Shown piece by piece: positions 1-13,385 of a stretch of 64,000 nucleotides of DNA; the first letter of the stretch is position 1; each line of letters opens with the position of its first letter. Below the pieces are notes generated by a model. That model was not told where the DNA came from and did not search any database. It saw nothing but the letters and a program-made list of their open reading frames with translations. A program made the position numbers and the translations under genes. Source of the DNA: Sinonovacula constricta (Eukaryota > Mollusca > Bivalvia > Cardiida > Solecurtidae); NCBI GenBank assembly GCA_007844125.1, contig CM017558.1, positions 51,729,831-51,793,830 of the forward strand, given 5' to 3'.

Positions 1-3000
1 CAATATACCAGGCAGTAAGTTCATATTAGTGTAACTGTCCCCATCTATATTGTCTAAATGGCAAGAGATCTTGATGGAAAAGCATTTGTCTAAATGCTGC
101 TGGCTAAAAATAAAAAAATGCATATATACTTATATAGTAGGACAATAAGTTGAGAGACTTTAGTCTTAATATTTCTTTTTTTAACCAGAGTAACCAAATA
201 TGCATGCTTGGACTCAAAGGTTATTTTTATAAAGAATCTAAGATATTTTATCTGACTTTAAAACCTTCCTTTAATTTTGAAATATATCCTTAATTATATG
301 AAAATGTCTTTTATGTTCATCAGACCATTTAATTAAAAATATTTCTCTGTATTTTCAGAATTTAGGGTTCTATCTTAAAGGATTACTGTTGTTTTATATC
401 CAAGTTGTTTGACAGTGGTTTTCAGTTAGGCCAGACATCAACTGTTTACAAGTTTTGTTGCTGCAGGAAAATGCTTGCAGGGATGACACATTCCATAGAG
501 TTATTAGGTGTAGCATTTCCTTCCAGACACATGGATTCTACAGAATATATTTTTATTGCTTAATTTGTATCTTGATCAAGACACATAATGTAAGAATAGC
601 ATCAGAGAAGGTTAAGGGTTCCAACAGATTAAATTGTATCATGTTAAATCCCTATGCACAACATAAAATGTTTGTTCTTGGGCAGTGACTGATGTGATGG
701 ACCATACAGTGAGAGAGGAGAAGACAAGGTTCATTCGTGGAAGGAAAAAGCCAAGGAATATAAATACAAGTTGAAAAGAAATTGTTTCCCTTTTGACTTA
801 TAACAAAGACCTTTAAGCTGAGACTAATTGCAGACTATATAACTTGATTACTTCAGGGGTTTCATCTGGCTCTGGGAGATTTTCACCATCACCAAGCCCC
901 AACAAAAGTCCGCTGAGGAGTCCTGGACCCTTTGGAGGTCTAAATGAATTAGGAGATGGAGAGATGAGGAGAAACCCATCCTTTGGACGAATAGACAAGG
1001 TTTGTTTCATCTTGTAGTCAATTTTTATGTGATAACCTCTTTTTTTTGTTTCTCATGGAAGCTCTGGGCCCATCTTACCAAATCTTGAGCCAAAGTTATG
1101 ACAAAACTCTATGCAATATTTTATAACACTAGAACTGAGTCTTTCTGGAAATCTTAGATAAAGTAGCTTAATTATTATTACATCTGGAAAATTAACCTGA
1201 ACCTTCATCCTACTTAAACATGTTTGATTGTCTGATTTTATTTCATAGCTATGTAATTTTCCAATTGAGACATGGTCTAGATTCTGTTGAATAATATATT
1301 TCAGCTATTTAACATGATGGTATCTTTAGATTTGATATTTGTATTTGCCAGTTGGATGAGGACTCTGATGAAGAGTCACTTCAGCGGTCTCGTCACCAGG
1401 TCAACTATAACTTGGATGTTGTTATAGAAGCTAAGGAGAAGGGCAAGGAGCTATATGCTGACCTAGCTCTGCCAGAACGCAAGAAAACCCTGGATGACAT
1501 GGTAAGGATCTTTTATTATGAAAAAAATCCGAGTTAGACCTTTTTCTTGTTATTGTTGTTTTGAAGTTTAAGCAACTGTTTTCTACTATTTTCCCCATAA
1601 AGTTCAGCTCCAACATTAGATGTTCCATTAGTTAAATTACTGTTCCTTTCTAAATCTTTAATTCCGTCTATGAGGTGGCAACAGGCATTGGCTTCTGAGG
1701 CTGTCAATTTGCCCATTTTGCCTCAGGTTTTCAAAATCATTTAAAAAATCATTTCTGAACTTAACAAACTTAATGAACATTAATCTCTAATACCTTACCT
1801 TATCCTTAACTCTTGACCTGCTAAGTGTAAATTGATCAGGGTAAGGCAGGAAGTTAAGCCCTGGATCTGCTGGAAACTGATTTAAATAATTTCCTGCTAA
1901 GCTTTATTTATATATCATGTAACTCCTGCATAAAGCTGTTAGCAGGCAGCAGCTAAGAATTTTGTATTCATTATAATACATTTAGCCTCATCAGGGTTGA
2001 CATTAAACTCAGGGATTTACCATTACACATCACAGCTCTTGCCATTTTACTAATATTTTTTATGGAATGGACAGCCATGTCCCATTGACACTTCTACATA
2101 TGGCAGAAGTTCCAAGTTTAATAACATTTTATTACAGATCACCAAGCTACAGGATACTATTGACAAAGAATCTGAGCAGAAGGCTGAGCTGAATCGGTCT
2201 CTAAATGAGTCAACAGATCAGGAGCAGCGTCGTTCGTTCATTCAACAGATGGAGAAATGTGACGAAAAAATGGATGCGCTGATGATGATGATGGTGCACT
2301 ACTGTTCAGGGCTGCAACATTGTTTGGGTATGTAGTGGTGATGGTGGTAATGGTGATGGTTTTTTTTGTGTGTTTGTTTTGTTTTTGCACAAGTAGAACC
2401 ACTGATTCACCACAAAACAGCTCACAAGGTGAGAGGCTAAGCAGTCAGTTACAAATCGGTGTCTCTACCACTAAATCATGGGTGCCCCAGTGGAGATGGT
2501 GGTATAGGGATAAAGTAGTTATTTTGAATTTAATGGTAGATGTAGTGTGTGAGGAGTGGTGTAAATGATTGTGAAGGAAATGATTGTGGTCATGTACTGG
2601 ATATTAAGATAATGATTGTCACAGTGATTCTTGCAGGGGTGGTGATTGTGAGGTTGGTTGTTATAATGGTAGTAATAGTGATTGTGATGGTGTGGTGGTG
2701 ATTGTGTTGTGTTATAATGTTTGTGATGGTGCTGTGAGCATTATTGTTTAAATGTGGAGGTGTGGTGATAACCTTGGTGGTGATGTTGTTAATGATAGTG
2801 GTGGTGTTAGTAATAGTTATGGGGGTAAATGTGGTGTAGGTAGTGGCGATACTGATTGTTAACGTAATGATGGAGGTAATTGATCTTGATGGTGAAAGTA
2901 TTGATGATTATCATTACTTATTTGAGAAAGCAGTCATCTAATTCTGGTTGTTTTGTTGATTTACCGTAGATCAAGAAGAAGCACACAGACGTATGGTCAG

Positions 3001-3100
3001 CCTTAAGACTCTGGAGTCAGGTAACCATGACGACCTGGGAATACAGTTTGTTGTTACAGATACCACAGATGAGGAACTTGACCTTCCTGAAGAGACATAA
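1..3100 (+). CDS. 3' part of an unrecognised multi-exon gene (Ser/Pro-rich and coiled-coil protein)
   Basis: Six exons can be joined with matching phases: 1-14 (partial, donor GTAAGT at 15), 686-728, 834-999, 1352-1501, 2138-2327 and 2970-3100, with stop TAA at 3098-3100. All introns are GT-AG. The encoded C-terminal ~230 residues start with a short charged stretch, then a Ser/Pro-rich segment (repeated S-P motifs and RRNPSFGRIDK, looking like kinase target sites), an acidic DEDSDEES patch, and a charged helical region of about 110 residues likely to form a coiled coil (KKTLDDM, KLQDTIDKESEQ, QQMEKCDEKMDAL). The end is acidic (TDEELDLPEET). There is no signal peptide or membrane segment, so a cytosolic adaptor or regulatory protein is likely. 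I do not recognise the family. The first two exons are short and supported mainly by phase; the last four read convincingly as coding. The gene begins before the window. Confidence 0.75.
2305..2900 (+). repeat. Degenerate GTG/GAT trinucleotide-rich tract in the last intron
   Basis: The intron between exons ending at 2327 and starting at 2970 is dominated by imperfect GTGATGGTGGT-type triplets, interrupted by a SINE remnant. Imperfect microsatellite expansion is the simple reading; no conserved frame runs through it. Confidence 0.6.
2375..2490 (-). repeat. Degenerate tRNA-derived SINE remnant
   Basis: Read on the minus strand it starts with an A-box-like TTTAGTGGTAGAGACACC and ends with GTGGTTCTACTTGTGC, the same 3' core (GGTTCTAC-C/T) as the copies near 8.3 and 53.3 kb. 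The middle is diverged. It sits inside the last intron of the first gene. Confidence 0.5.
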
Positions 3101-3475
3101 ATAGCACTTTGCTCCAGCTAAGGCGTGTTATTCTTCAATTTAATTTACAAATGTATCCCATAATTCTCAACCAAACCCCATACAATTGATACCTATTGAA
3201 ATAATCTCATGGAGACAATTTAAATAAGTACTAGCTGTACAGGAATTGGCAGAAAGTTATGGGATGTATTGAAATGAAATTAAAGCTGTAGCATGGAAAT
3301 CTACCACCCCCCTCTCTTACACTGGATCTGTGCAGAAATATTATTATTTTCATTAGATATACAGATGGATAGGAACTTTTTTTACCAAAAATGAGGCAGT
3401 TTTTCATCTTTACACATGAAAAATGTAACATTAAGCAATAAACAACAAAACAAAAAATAAAATTAAACATGAATA
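3101..3475 (+). other. Probable 3' UTR with poly(A) signals
   Basis: Follows the TAA at 3098-3100. AATAAA occurs at 3437-3442, with further AATAAA-like strings around 3455. The true cleavage site cannot be fixed from sequence alone, because AT-rich sequence continues for kilobases. Confidence 0.4.
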
Positions 3476-6217
3476 TACAAAACCTGTAGGCAGACTTGTT
3501 AAAAACAAAGCACCTAAAACGTGTAAACTTAATACAATTGTTACTATTTATAACTACATGAATTTTAACATTGAGAATGGCACCTTCAAAAATATGACTT
3601 CAACCAATTAAAATACACCATCATAAAGGTAATATAAGGTAGCATTAGTAACTATGTACCATCTGATGTACAAACTTTAAAACACCATTACATTATAAAA
3701 TATTATAAAGCATTATATTGTTGCTTTTGACATAGCAACAGTAACTAGAACGTGTGTTTGAGGGACCAGCCTGAAAAAATGACCAATTACCCATACTTTA
3801 AACCTTTCATTAAGATGCATGGTCATTAAGAGATATTTAAGAGACCCAGCACCAAATAGCATAAATACTGTTCAGAGAGCTGTCTGCTTGAACTACCTAA
3901 TCTCCATCTAAACTGTTTGCCTAGTCTTGGTCAATCCATGATTAGCGGCTAAGTGTGTTATCCAACATTTTATATATCAGTATGATATCTTGGTATAATG
4001 ATTGAGTATAGAACGTTCTGAAACATATTTTCTTATTTGAAAAATTGATAGAAATGATGATGTTATTTTACAATATTGGTGTTTGTTAGTTGTTTATATT
4101 GATTTCTAAATGCAGTGTATACAAGTTCCCATATATTTAATTTGTTTAACATTTATGGCCTAGAAAATTGTTTCATTGATATTACAGAGTGTGTACCTGT
4201 ATTTTTGTCCATTTAGATGCCAATATTAAAAAAGATTACCCAAGATAGGTTTAAGGTTTTTACCATTTACCATTTTAAGTAATGGTGAGGTTCACACATT
4301 AGTGTTTATAGAAGTGTGTACTTCATCATAATTTTGCGTATTACATCACAGATTTCTTTGTTACACCTAGGTGCCCAAAACACCAACATAGATATTGGTA
4401 TGTATTTATTGGATAATGTTCAGACGGTTAAATATGCACATTGACATTTTTGTGGCCTCAATTTGTTTTTAGAATGGTAAAGTCATCCCCTTTTTTATAA
4501 TTTCTAGATGCAACACTGTAGGGGAAGCTACAACAAATTTTAACCCCTTCTTAGCATCTCTTTCACATTAATAAAATATTGTCTAGATCGCTTAGCATTT
4601 ATCCTTTTAAATTATTATCGATTTTTTATTCAATTTAACAATTATCCATATTACACTTATGGAAGTAATTAAGAGAATTCTTTTCTGGTTCAGCACTAAT
4701 CCTAATTAATAGTAATTAAATCCTTCATATAATTAATAGGAATTTTTTTATCCGAAGTGAAGATTTTAAACAGTGTAACAATAATCTTTTATCATCATAA
4801 TTAAAGTTTTCTTAGCAGCTCGTCATTGATATATTTTAGCTGCTATTTAATCATGTCATAAAGATACATATTTTGCCATTGTTTTACAGGATTTGACCCA
4901 TATCATAAAAACAGTACAGCAAGTATTACCCACCAAGCATTGGTTAAGTGTATAGGGCTGTCAGAAAGTTAAAGTGATAGTAGAATGTATCTACACTGTC
5001 ACCATTTTCACCATAATATAATGCACATTGCTATCATTCTGTTAGCACATTCCCAGATGAAGTATTGGTGGTGTGTGATCCCATTATTTTCCAATCTACA
5101 AAATCTATATTTTGCTGGTACTCAACATGAGAAGCTAAATGGACATCCCCCATTGGAGGTATGTTAAGAATTTTGGTACATGCATACTAGTCCATATTGA
5201 AAGAATGAAATAGAAGAATCTACAGGTTTTGGCAAATGCTCATTTCACTCAGACTTTGCAGTTTGAAAAAGTTTTAAAACTTTAAAGAAAATAGTTTGTT
5301 AAGCATATTAAGTTAGAATTTTTAAAGTTTTGAGTATATAAGAAAAGAGGTTATTGCGGTATTTATCATTGATGAAATATGATTATGGGCATTAAAGGTG
5401 TTTCTTAATTGAAGAATATATCATCTTATAAAACCACCAGATATGTATGTTTGTTGAAAATATAACAACCTGTTATACTGTATTATTTGAATGTAGTTAT
5501 TGTTCCTTTGGTGCATATGTCAATTAATTTAAAATACTTTTTTGTATGGCTGATTGAATCAGAAATATTAAAACCATAATTTAAAAATACTTGACATAAA
5601 CATGTATATTAATCCATTAAAATGGATTATAAATATTTGTAAAATTAATTTTATTGCTGCTTTGACAAATCCATATATTTTTTAATGTTCCTCTCAATTA
5701 TGAGTACTTAATCCATCATTTTTAAAAAGCATTACATTGTTTACATAAATGTTCAAATAAAATAGTTTTAATACATTTTCCACATACAAGTACACTAAAC
5801 ATTGGTGTTGTACAGCATCATCCTTAGTTAGTTTTGTCAATACATACTTGTTATAGCCTGCTTGTACCTGCTGCTTGTTCAACTGTGTGTTATTAATGGA
5901 CATTTTCATGAACTGTTGTTTTGTTACACTTTTACAACACAGCTGCTTTGAATGACTACAAAGAAGAGCATATCATATATGTGCTGCAATTGCGCACGTT
6001 CACAAAGTTACACCAATGTACACAAGTGTACACACATGCATTTATTTGCCAGTTATTTTTGTATTTTATTATATCACTAGTTACATGATTTTTTTATCAC
6101 ACTATTTCTTTATTGAAGTAAGAGTTTTAGACTGTGTCAATGTTCACAGTCTAAAGACTACATGTGTTTTCTATTTTAAGTTAAAAGCTTTCAACAATGT
6201 TAGACTTGTAGATTAAG
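3476..6217. other. AT-rich non-coding stretch
   Basis: Open frames here are short, have no splice-site structure and read as low-complexity AT-rich translation. It may include long 3' UTR of the upstream gene. I see no gene or clear repeat. Confidence 0.5.
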
Positions 6218-6225
6218 TTATTATT

Positions 6226-6840
6226 TGGGATGTTAATGGATACTAAATTTGGGATCCAGATATCTGTTGAACGATCCGAACGGATATCCAGATATAAAAC
6301 ATTGTTAATAGTAATGTTGCTTTCGGATGTGTGCTGGGTTAAACTATCGTTTCCATAGACATATTTAAATCATTTCTATGGAAATAATTAAATCAACGTT
6401 TCTATAGACATATACGCTTCATAATTTAAATAATTAATGAAATACAAACAATAAAACTGCTAATTGTCTACATTTGTATAGCTTTTTCCCTTCATAATGA
6501 TAACAAACAAACAAAATTAAAGATAATATTCAATAATCAAAGAGGATTAGTAGAAGCTTCAAACATTGGCTGTTAATTAGTAAGTTATTATACATACCAT
6601 CATGCTATAGCACATTTCTAAAACTGTGAAGCCAAATATATGACAGCGTGTGTCATCACCTGTCGATAATCCGTTACACCTGCTTATGCGTGAATGTACA
6701 TTGGACAGCAGAAAGATAACTTAGCAAAATGGCCAATACATAAGATTAAACGTTTAAAATCGAAAGTTTTTTAAACAAACCAGGTTGCCAGATTTGATCC
6801 GGATATCCAGTGATTCGATCCGGTTTGTTGACATCCCTAC
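6226..6840. mobile_element. Non-autonomous hAT-type element (MITE), 615 bp
   Basis: The ends are inverted: GGGATGTTAATGGAT at the left and, on the minus strand, GGGATGTCAACAAACC at the right. Both subterminal regions carry inverted (A/G)TATCCGGATC-like motifs. The element is flanked by a perfect 8-bp direct repeat TTATTATT (6218-6225 and 6841-6848), the target-site length of hAT transposons, and a GGGATGTCAA-type terminus is common in that superfamily. The interior is AT-rich with no reading frame, so it must depend on a transposase elsewhere. Confidence 0.75.
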
Positions 6841-6848
6841 TTATTATT

Positions 6849-8229
6849 TACCTTATAGTGATGCAGCTTTGATTCTGTACTTTTTTTGATGTAAAATGCT
6901 TTGACCCTGACGTGTCAATTTGTAATTTTTATGGAACATGTAATGTACTAATTAATTAGATGCAATAAACATTTAAAATGATATTTTTGTATAATAGTTA
7001 ATACTATATAGCTTTTATTTTGTAGATAATTTATTTGCTAGCTCTTTTAGTGTATAAAACAATATGTTGCAAATGGGTTGTTCAGGAAAGGTTTATGAAT
7101 CTGTAACTTACACTTTACCTTGTGCCTATCTAGGCCTGGGTTTATACACTTACAGCTCATCCTGTGTTAGGCCATTTTCAAGCATTAGATTTCACGCACA
7201 GTTTTATCTTAACCAATCAATTTCTTTGAAAAAATTCAAAATAATGGTTGATGTTTAATATCCTCAGACAGTATATCAGAATGATTTTTAAACTTTTTAA
7301 TTACCATATTTTTGTACAATACTTTAAATCTGTTTAAAAAAACCCCTTTTGACCTGTTGTTTGCTGCCATTTCCAGAATAAAAAAAACAACCCTATATGC
7401 TTCACTTTAAAAATGTTGTGACAACCTTGAGTGTATTTTAAGAATATGGTGACTCCATCAAATTTAACTATTTTTATATAATATATATACCTCTGTATCG
7501 TTACTTAATACTATATTAACAATATAACCCACCTTAGTATACTTGCTAGCATTTAAACTTTAAACCACTGTTAACATGTTGTTACTTATTTGCTTGCTCA
7601 CATGTGTTGCTTTTTCCCCTAGGGAAAATACTCGTATTTGTCTTTCACTACATCAAAGTGTCTTTGTTGAAAGTGATTTTAAAGCTTTATGTGATGTTAA
7701 TTAAATATTGTGGTAGTATGTTAAAATGATTTTATTCATTAGATGTTCGATTCTTTAGACCTTTTTAGCCCTTTTCAGTCCTTTACTTTGTGAGTTTAAA
7801 ACCTTTTGGTGGGAATACATTTATTTTTAAATACAAGACTGTCTAAATATTTGCATGCCAGTCGTATGTGGTTTTCACTTGGCAGTCCTTTTTTTCTTTT
7901 TAACTATTGCTATTACGTTTTCTTACTTTGTTACATATCAAATTTTGCTTTAATATGTGTTAACTGAATGTTACTTTGGGTTCTCAAAGATTAATAACCC
8001 TAAAAACAGTAAAAGAATTTTGCGTCTTACAGCAGGGTTTTTAAATACAATTAGGAGATTTATAGCAATGGCACTTATAAGTTTGTTTTGACTTTTGTTA
8101 CAATTGTGGTCATATTGTTTGACACCCAGGTAGTTATTGTGGAGGAAGATCCTAGACTCATGTCTGGATTGAACAACCAGTGTGCCTCAGGGTATCTTGT
8201 TTGGTGGTTGTAATTTGAAGAATGTATAC
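6849..8229. other. AT-rich non-coding stretch
   Basis: No coding signal, RNA gene or structured repeat seen; only poly-T and AT-rich runs. Confidence 0.5.
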
Positions 8230-8425
8230 CTGGAGGGTCGCCTGTGGTTGAGCAGTTGAGCGTCCTAGAAGTGTACCACCTCAGCTGCTCACAGTATGGG
8301 TTCGAGTCCTGGGTTTGGCAATAACTGTCATGTGTGACAATCTTCCAGCCGACCCCTGGAGTGCCTGGGGTTCTACTCTGACACTTGTCCAAGGCTCCCT
8401 TTCAACAATACAAAAAAAATGTTTT
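8230..8425 (+). repeat. tRNA-derived SINE with conserved 3' core
   Basis: The head resembles a tRNA: A box TGTGGTTGAGCAGTTGAGCG near 8242 and B box GGTTCGAGTCC near 8299, correct spacing for RNA polymerase III. The body continues with ATCTTCCAGCCGACC and GGTTCTACTCTGACA, and ends in an A-rich tail (8410-8420). The body matches the copy at 53.2-53.4 kb on the other strand. It does not fold as a functional tRNA. Confidence 0.8.
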
Positions 8426-9644
8426 ATAGTAGGATGGTCTTCATAGCAGGTTAGTCCTAATATGTGGACGGTTCTAGTGGTATTATATGACAATATTTGG
8501 AATTCTGCTGTATCTCCTGTATTATGTAGGTTTTTTAACAGTAATATTCATACACATTCACACATTGGGCATTTTATTTTGCAAAACTGTTCTGTTAACA
8601 TTCCATGGTGTTATATTTTGGATGTACATATTGTTTTTACTTATTTATTATTATCATTTGTGTCAATTTGTGTTTAAAAGGGTATACTAAGTGTTTGGTT
8701 CTTGTTATCTGATATCGTCCAATCAGATAGTTGGAATTTTAGCAGTGATGTGACTTGGTATTTTTTTATTATATGGAAAGCAGATGATATACAAGAGTCA
8801 GTTTGACTGTCCCTGTGAGCAGAGTAGTAAGGATAGTTTTCAATTTTTAGTGCTAGCTCTAGCTCTATTGAAAGACTTCTACCAAAATACTTCCTTCACC
8901 TTAATTTATTGAATCTTAATATAGTGTAACAGTGACCCTTGCTAAAGGTCAAGATTGTCCAAAACAGTGACCCATTGTCAAAAGGTCAACTTACTCAAGG
9001 GTGGTAAATTTATTCCATTCCTTTTTTTAATGGAGACCATGTTATTTTATCAACACTCTTAACTTTATGGTATGTGACTGTTTAAATTGGATCCTGTATC
9101 TAGTTTACAGTTTTGTTTTCTTTATATTTGACCTCAATTATATACAAAGATATTGTTGTTTTTAAACTTAATAAAGGTATATACTATTTTTTCTGTTTGT
9201 AAAGTTCAGTAAGTAACTTTTTTCAGTTAATAAAGAGAATGTATAATAACTTTGGGAATAATATTGTCTCATATTTTAAGAAGTTATACCATCAAATTTA
9301 AAGCTGAATCGTACGGTAGGAACATTGTTGTGATTGCATATATTTTTTTAAAATTAAGCATAAACTGGTCCATGATTGAACATGTTTTAAAGTCCTGTTC
9401 TTTTTTTTATACAATATGCAGTCTGTAAGTCATTATTGATATGTTACATTTGTTAAAAAAAAAAATGTTATTTTCAACATTTTTGTTGTATACCCATTTC
9501 ATTATATTGAATTATTATTTTTTTTGTAAACACCTTTTTTTCAAAGACAGAAAAATGTAATATAACTGTTATTTCCCAACAATGACAAATTCTTGGATAT
9601 ATTGTAAACATTAATGTGTTCTGTTATTGCCTTGTAGTACTTTT
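8426..9644. other. AT-rich non-coding stretch
   Basis: No gene or repeat recognised. Open frames are short and of AT-rich composition. Confidence 0.5.
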
Positions 9645-9815
9645 TGAGTGAGCAGCCATTGGTCTTGTGGTTAAGTTTCCAAACTCCAGATAAAAGCGCC
9701 ATGGATTGGAGCCTCAAAACAAATGGTAGTCCTTGAGCAATACTATTAACTGCACACTGCATCAGGTAGTCACTCCTGGAGTATTTGTTCTACCCATAAA
9801 CAAAAAGGTTTAATC
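9645..9815 (+). repeat. Degenerate SINE copy
   Basis: A tRNA-like head (GGTCTTGTGGTTAAGTTTCC near 9660) is followed by a body ending GTATTTGTTCTACCCATAAA, which aligns with the GGTTCTACCC core of the other SINE copies, then an A-rich tail. The B box is eroded. Confidence 0.45.
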
Positions 9816-12739
9816 TACATTAATCTAATACTCATAAAACTCTGTACAGTTTACTGTGCTTTGTATCTGATTATTTGTATTTTGGGTTTAACGGCACACC
9901 GACACTTTATAGATCATACGGCGCAGATCTGATTATTTCTTCTTTCTTAGTCACATAGAATATAGAGCACAAAGCAGTGGTAACTTACTCAAATTATGAC
10001 GGAGTTACACCAGTCTTTAACACTGCCAGTGTATTGTAATTAGTTGTATTTTCTGTCAGTCCATTTTATTTACTGATGTATCACTCTAAAACACACATCC
10101 CAACACTTCTTGAAACTCACATAAAATTTCTTTTTTTTTTAATGTGATAGTTTGATTGTCGTTTATAATAAGTATGATTAACTCAGTAAGTATTATGCAA
10201 CTCTTTGTTAAACTCTTTGGAAACATGAGAGACATCATGGAAATAAAGTAACATTTGATTATATATGAAACTAAATGGTTAATTAATCCTAATATTTACT
10301 GTTTGGTTACATTTTATGCGCTAGTTATGATGTTATACATTCTTTAAAGTAGCAAATTTAATTTAAGAGCAGTTTATTTAACCTGTAACTATTTCAACTG
10401 CTAACCTTGAAACAACTTGGCCACATATAGAACTATTTATGTTTATTAAATATTTTCTGAAATAAAACAATATGTTACTCCAAAATGAATAATTGGGTTA
10501 AAACATCACCTCTGAACTCTACTTATATGTACAACTGCTGCCCTTCAAAAAGTTTTTTTAAGTTGGGAAAATGAAAAGCTTTGCAATAGTTTTGAACATA
10601 TTTTGGGCGATTTGAAGCTCAACAATTGGGGTATAACCGTACATGCTGGAGTCAACATATAAGTATAAGTTGTATAAATTATGTAAGATTAACAGAATAA
10701 TAATTGGCTCAGTATTGATGCAATAATTTAGATAAGTGCAAATTATGTAGTGTTTTATATGTATATTTTACTGTGATCGGGCTGCTTTCATTGATGTCTG
10801 TCCCGTTGACAATCAAACACAATGCATACTGAACCCTTGTTATATTGTCTAGTCATACTACACATCAGTGATATCCTTTCCAATGCAGTGTTTTCTCTTC
10901 TTATTTCAGTTGTTCATTTTGAAATACATGTACAGCCTATATTGTCAGTCAATATAAATTGTTATGGCTGAGATATAATTTAAAACGATTTTGTTGTTTT
11001 AGTTCTTTTGATTGTTGAAAGTTGTTTATTTGTGATGCCTATCACTTGTTTTGATATTAGATTACAAGGCTGATGTTTTATTGTTTATAAAAATAATGGT
11101 TAATGTTTTTGCTTTTAGTTGAATATTTATAAAGAATAGAAAGTCAGATTCATAATTTTTGTAATATGGTTATTTACAAAGAATAGGAAAGCATATTTAA
11201 GTTTTTTTGCTTTAAATGCTAATGCAAAAAAGGAAAGAACTTAAGATTGAAAAGCATTATGTATGAAGAAAAGAAAACTAAGGTTTTCAATATCTATCAT
11301 GAAAAAAGTCAGATTTGATTTTCTGCTTTAGTTATATATGTACCAAGAAAAAAATGTCAGATTTAATTTTCTGCTTTAGATAATTATCTATTGAAAAAAA
11401 GGTAATTATATATCAAGAAAAGAAAAGCAGGTGAAAATTTTCACTTGAGATGCCTTAATTTGTTAATGTAAGAAAGCAGTCAAAATCCTTGGGCTTGTCA
11501 AGCCAAAGCCCGATAACTTTTAGTTTCAATATAGAAATGTAACAAATCCTTTTTTTTGTTTTGCAAATTGTGTCACAGTGAGTTTTAATCCTTTACATGC
11601 AAGCAAAGTTTACCTGGGTTAGTCATACTTTGTCTTATCAGTTCCTCTTCTGTTTGTGGAAATTGATGAAAATGTCTGTATGAGGCCAGGTTTCTCATTT
11701 TGGAAGGAATCTTCAGTATTTTCCTCACTGAAGCTAAGAAAGTTGCTAATATTTTGTAAAGAGGCTTTAGAAAAAAGTTTAAAAATAAGACTGTCTCCAG
11801 ATAACCCAAATACTGTTGGTGGGACAATAAACCCAACAAGCAAACTTACTTCAAGTGTGAAAAATATAACCAAGATTCTGTAATAATACACACCTGGGCG
11901 ATTGGATGGTTTGCCACTGGCATTTACATTTGTTTTGACAGGTACCCATGAATAAGAGCTTCTAGGTTGGTATTAGGAAAATTGATACAATTATGCTCAT
12001 TAGATCTCAATATCCGATTGTCTTATTTTTGCTTAATCTTATCAAGGAAAGCAAAATCCTCTTTGTGTAGTGTTCATGCTCAATGTGGAAACACATGTAA
12101 GTCCTCCGTGGCCTGGAGGTGTCAAGGCAGTCTTACATGCCATATTTTTGTTTCATGTGGGTTTGGAATATTTATTAATTGATAAAACTGTATGTTATTT
12201 GTTTTTATATGTCATTCTTCACTGTGTGGAATCTACAGACATAATTAAACAATAAACGTTTTCAAAACAGGCAAAGAGAATTGAAAAACACTACAAGGGT
12301 ATTATGATGTTATTTCAATTTTTGTACTCAACTTTATTATCAAAATATATCAAGTATCAGGGTTATTTCACCTTCTAAGATATGTTCAGCATTACATATA
12401 TATGTACTTCTACTTTTTAATGTATGCTATTTGTGCCACTGATGGAACTGTGTAAGTTCAAGCAATATCTGCATTGCACTTGATTACAGTTAAGTTATTT
12501 ATTTATGTTTGTTTAATTGTGTTCATGTTCTGTGAAAATCATACTCAAATAAAGTGTTTTATACAAAATAAATCATCGTTTTTTTATAATATAGTTTAAT
12601 ATCAGTATATACCTACAATAACATAAATGTAAATTAAATATAAAAACACGAAATGAAACTTCTGCTTTAGTCAAAATCACTAATAGTATATGAATAATGG
12701 AAGTTTTAACTCAGCCAAGCATAATCACAGGATGAGCTA
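9816..12739. other. AT-rich non-coding stretch
   Basis: No gene seen. A short GC-richer patch at about 9888-9935 (GGTTTAACGGCACACCGAC) resembles fragments common in molluscan dispersed repeats, but I cannot place it in a family. Overlapping frames near 11.6-11.9 kb occur on both strands and lack splice structure. Confidence 0.45.
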
Positions 12740-13385
12740 TTGCGATCGCTCACACTCCAGCGTCGGTCGTTACATCCTTTAAACAACATCTCTAAAACGT
12801 CCCAAACTTTCTCAAAAACTTCAGCAGGCAGTGGGAACGAAACGTTGGTCAAAGAATTTTGATTAAAAACCATGACCGTCAGTGGGGTAGGCATTGGTAG
12901 CCATTTTCGTATATGGCTATATTGGATTACTTTGAAAATCTTATTGTCAGACTGTTCAAGAGCTATACCTTGATATTTAATATACATGTTCATAGTGCGG
13001 CCTTTTTCAAGATTGTTCAAAGTATTTTCATCCTCCAAAAACATGGCCACTAGCGGCGTGGCCATTCTCCTTATATAGCTGTGTATAGGAAATTTTTGAA
13101 ATCGCCAGACACTAGAGTCTTGATATTAATTAAGATACATGTTCCGTTGTTGGCCTTGTGTCAAGATTGCTAAAAGAATTTTGATCCGTTTCAAAACTTG
13201 GCCAGCACGGGCGTGGCCATTTTCTCAATATGGATACATAAAAATCGTCTTGTCAGAAACTACAAGAGCTAGAGCCTTGCTATTTGGTATGCATGTTCCA
13301 CGGGTGGCTCTGTATCAAGATCGTTCAAATAATTTCGATCCGATAAAAACCTGGTCGACAGGACCGTGACCATTTTCCATTTACA
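12740..13385. repeat. Tandem array of ~155-bp units, about four copies
   Basis: The anchor GTGGCCATTTTC (or close variants) recurs near 12896, 13055, 13210 and 13365, spaced about 155-159 bp. Each unit also carries a GTTCCRYKGGTGGC-like segment and AATTTTGATCCGWT. The 119-codon minus-strand frame across 12706-13065 is a by-product of the repeat. Such arrays are usual inside non-autonomous molluscan elements; ends of a larger element are not clear. Confidence 0.7.

Noticed and set aside
8075..8493. 105- and 70-codon minus-strand frames
   Set aside because: They run antisense through a SINE with clear A and B boxes.
12706..13065. 119-codon minus-strand frame
   Set aside because: Covers ~155-bp tandem repeats; the apparent peptide is repeat-derived.
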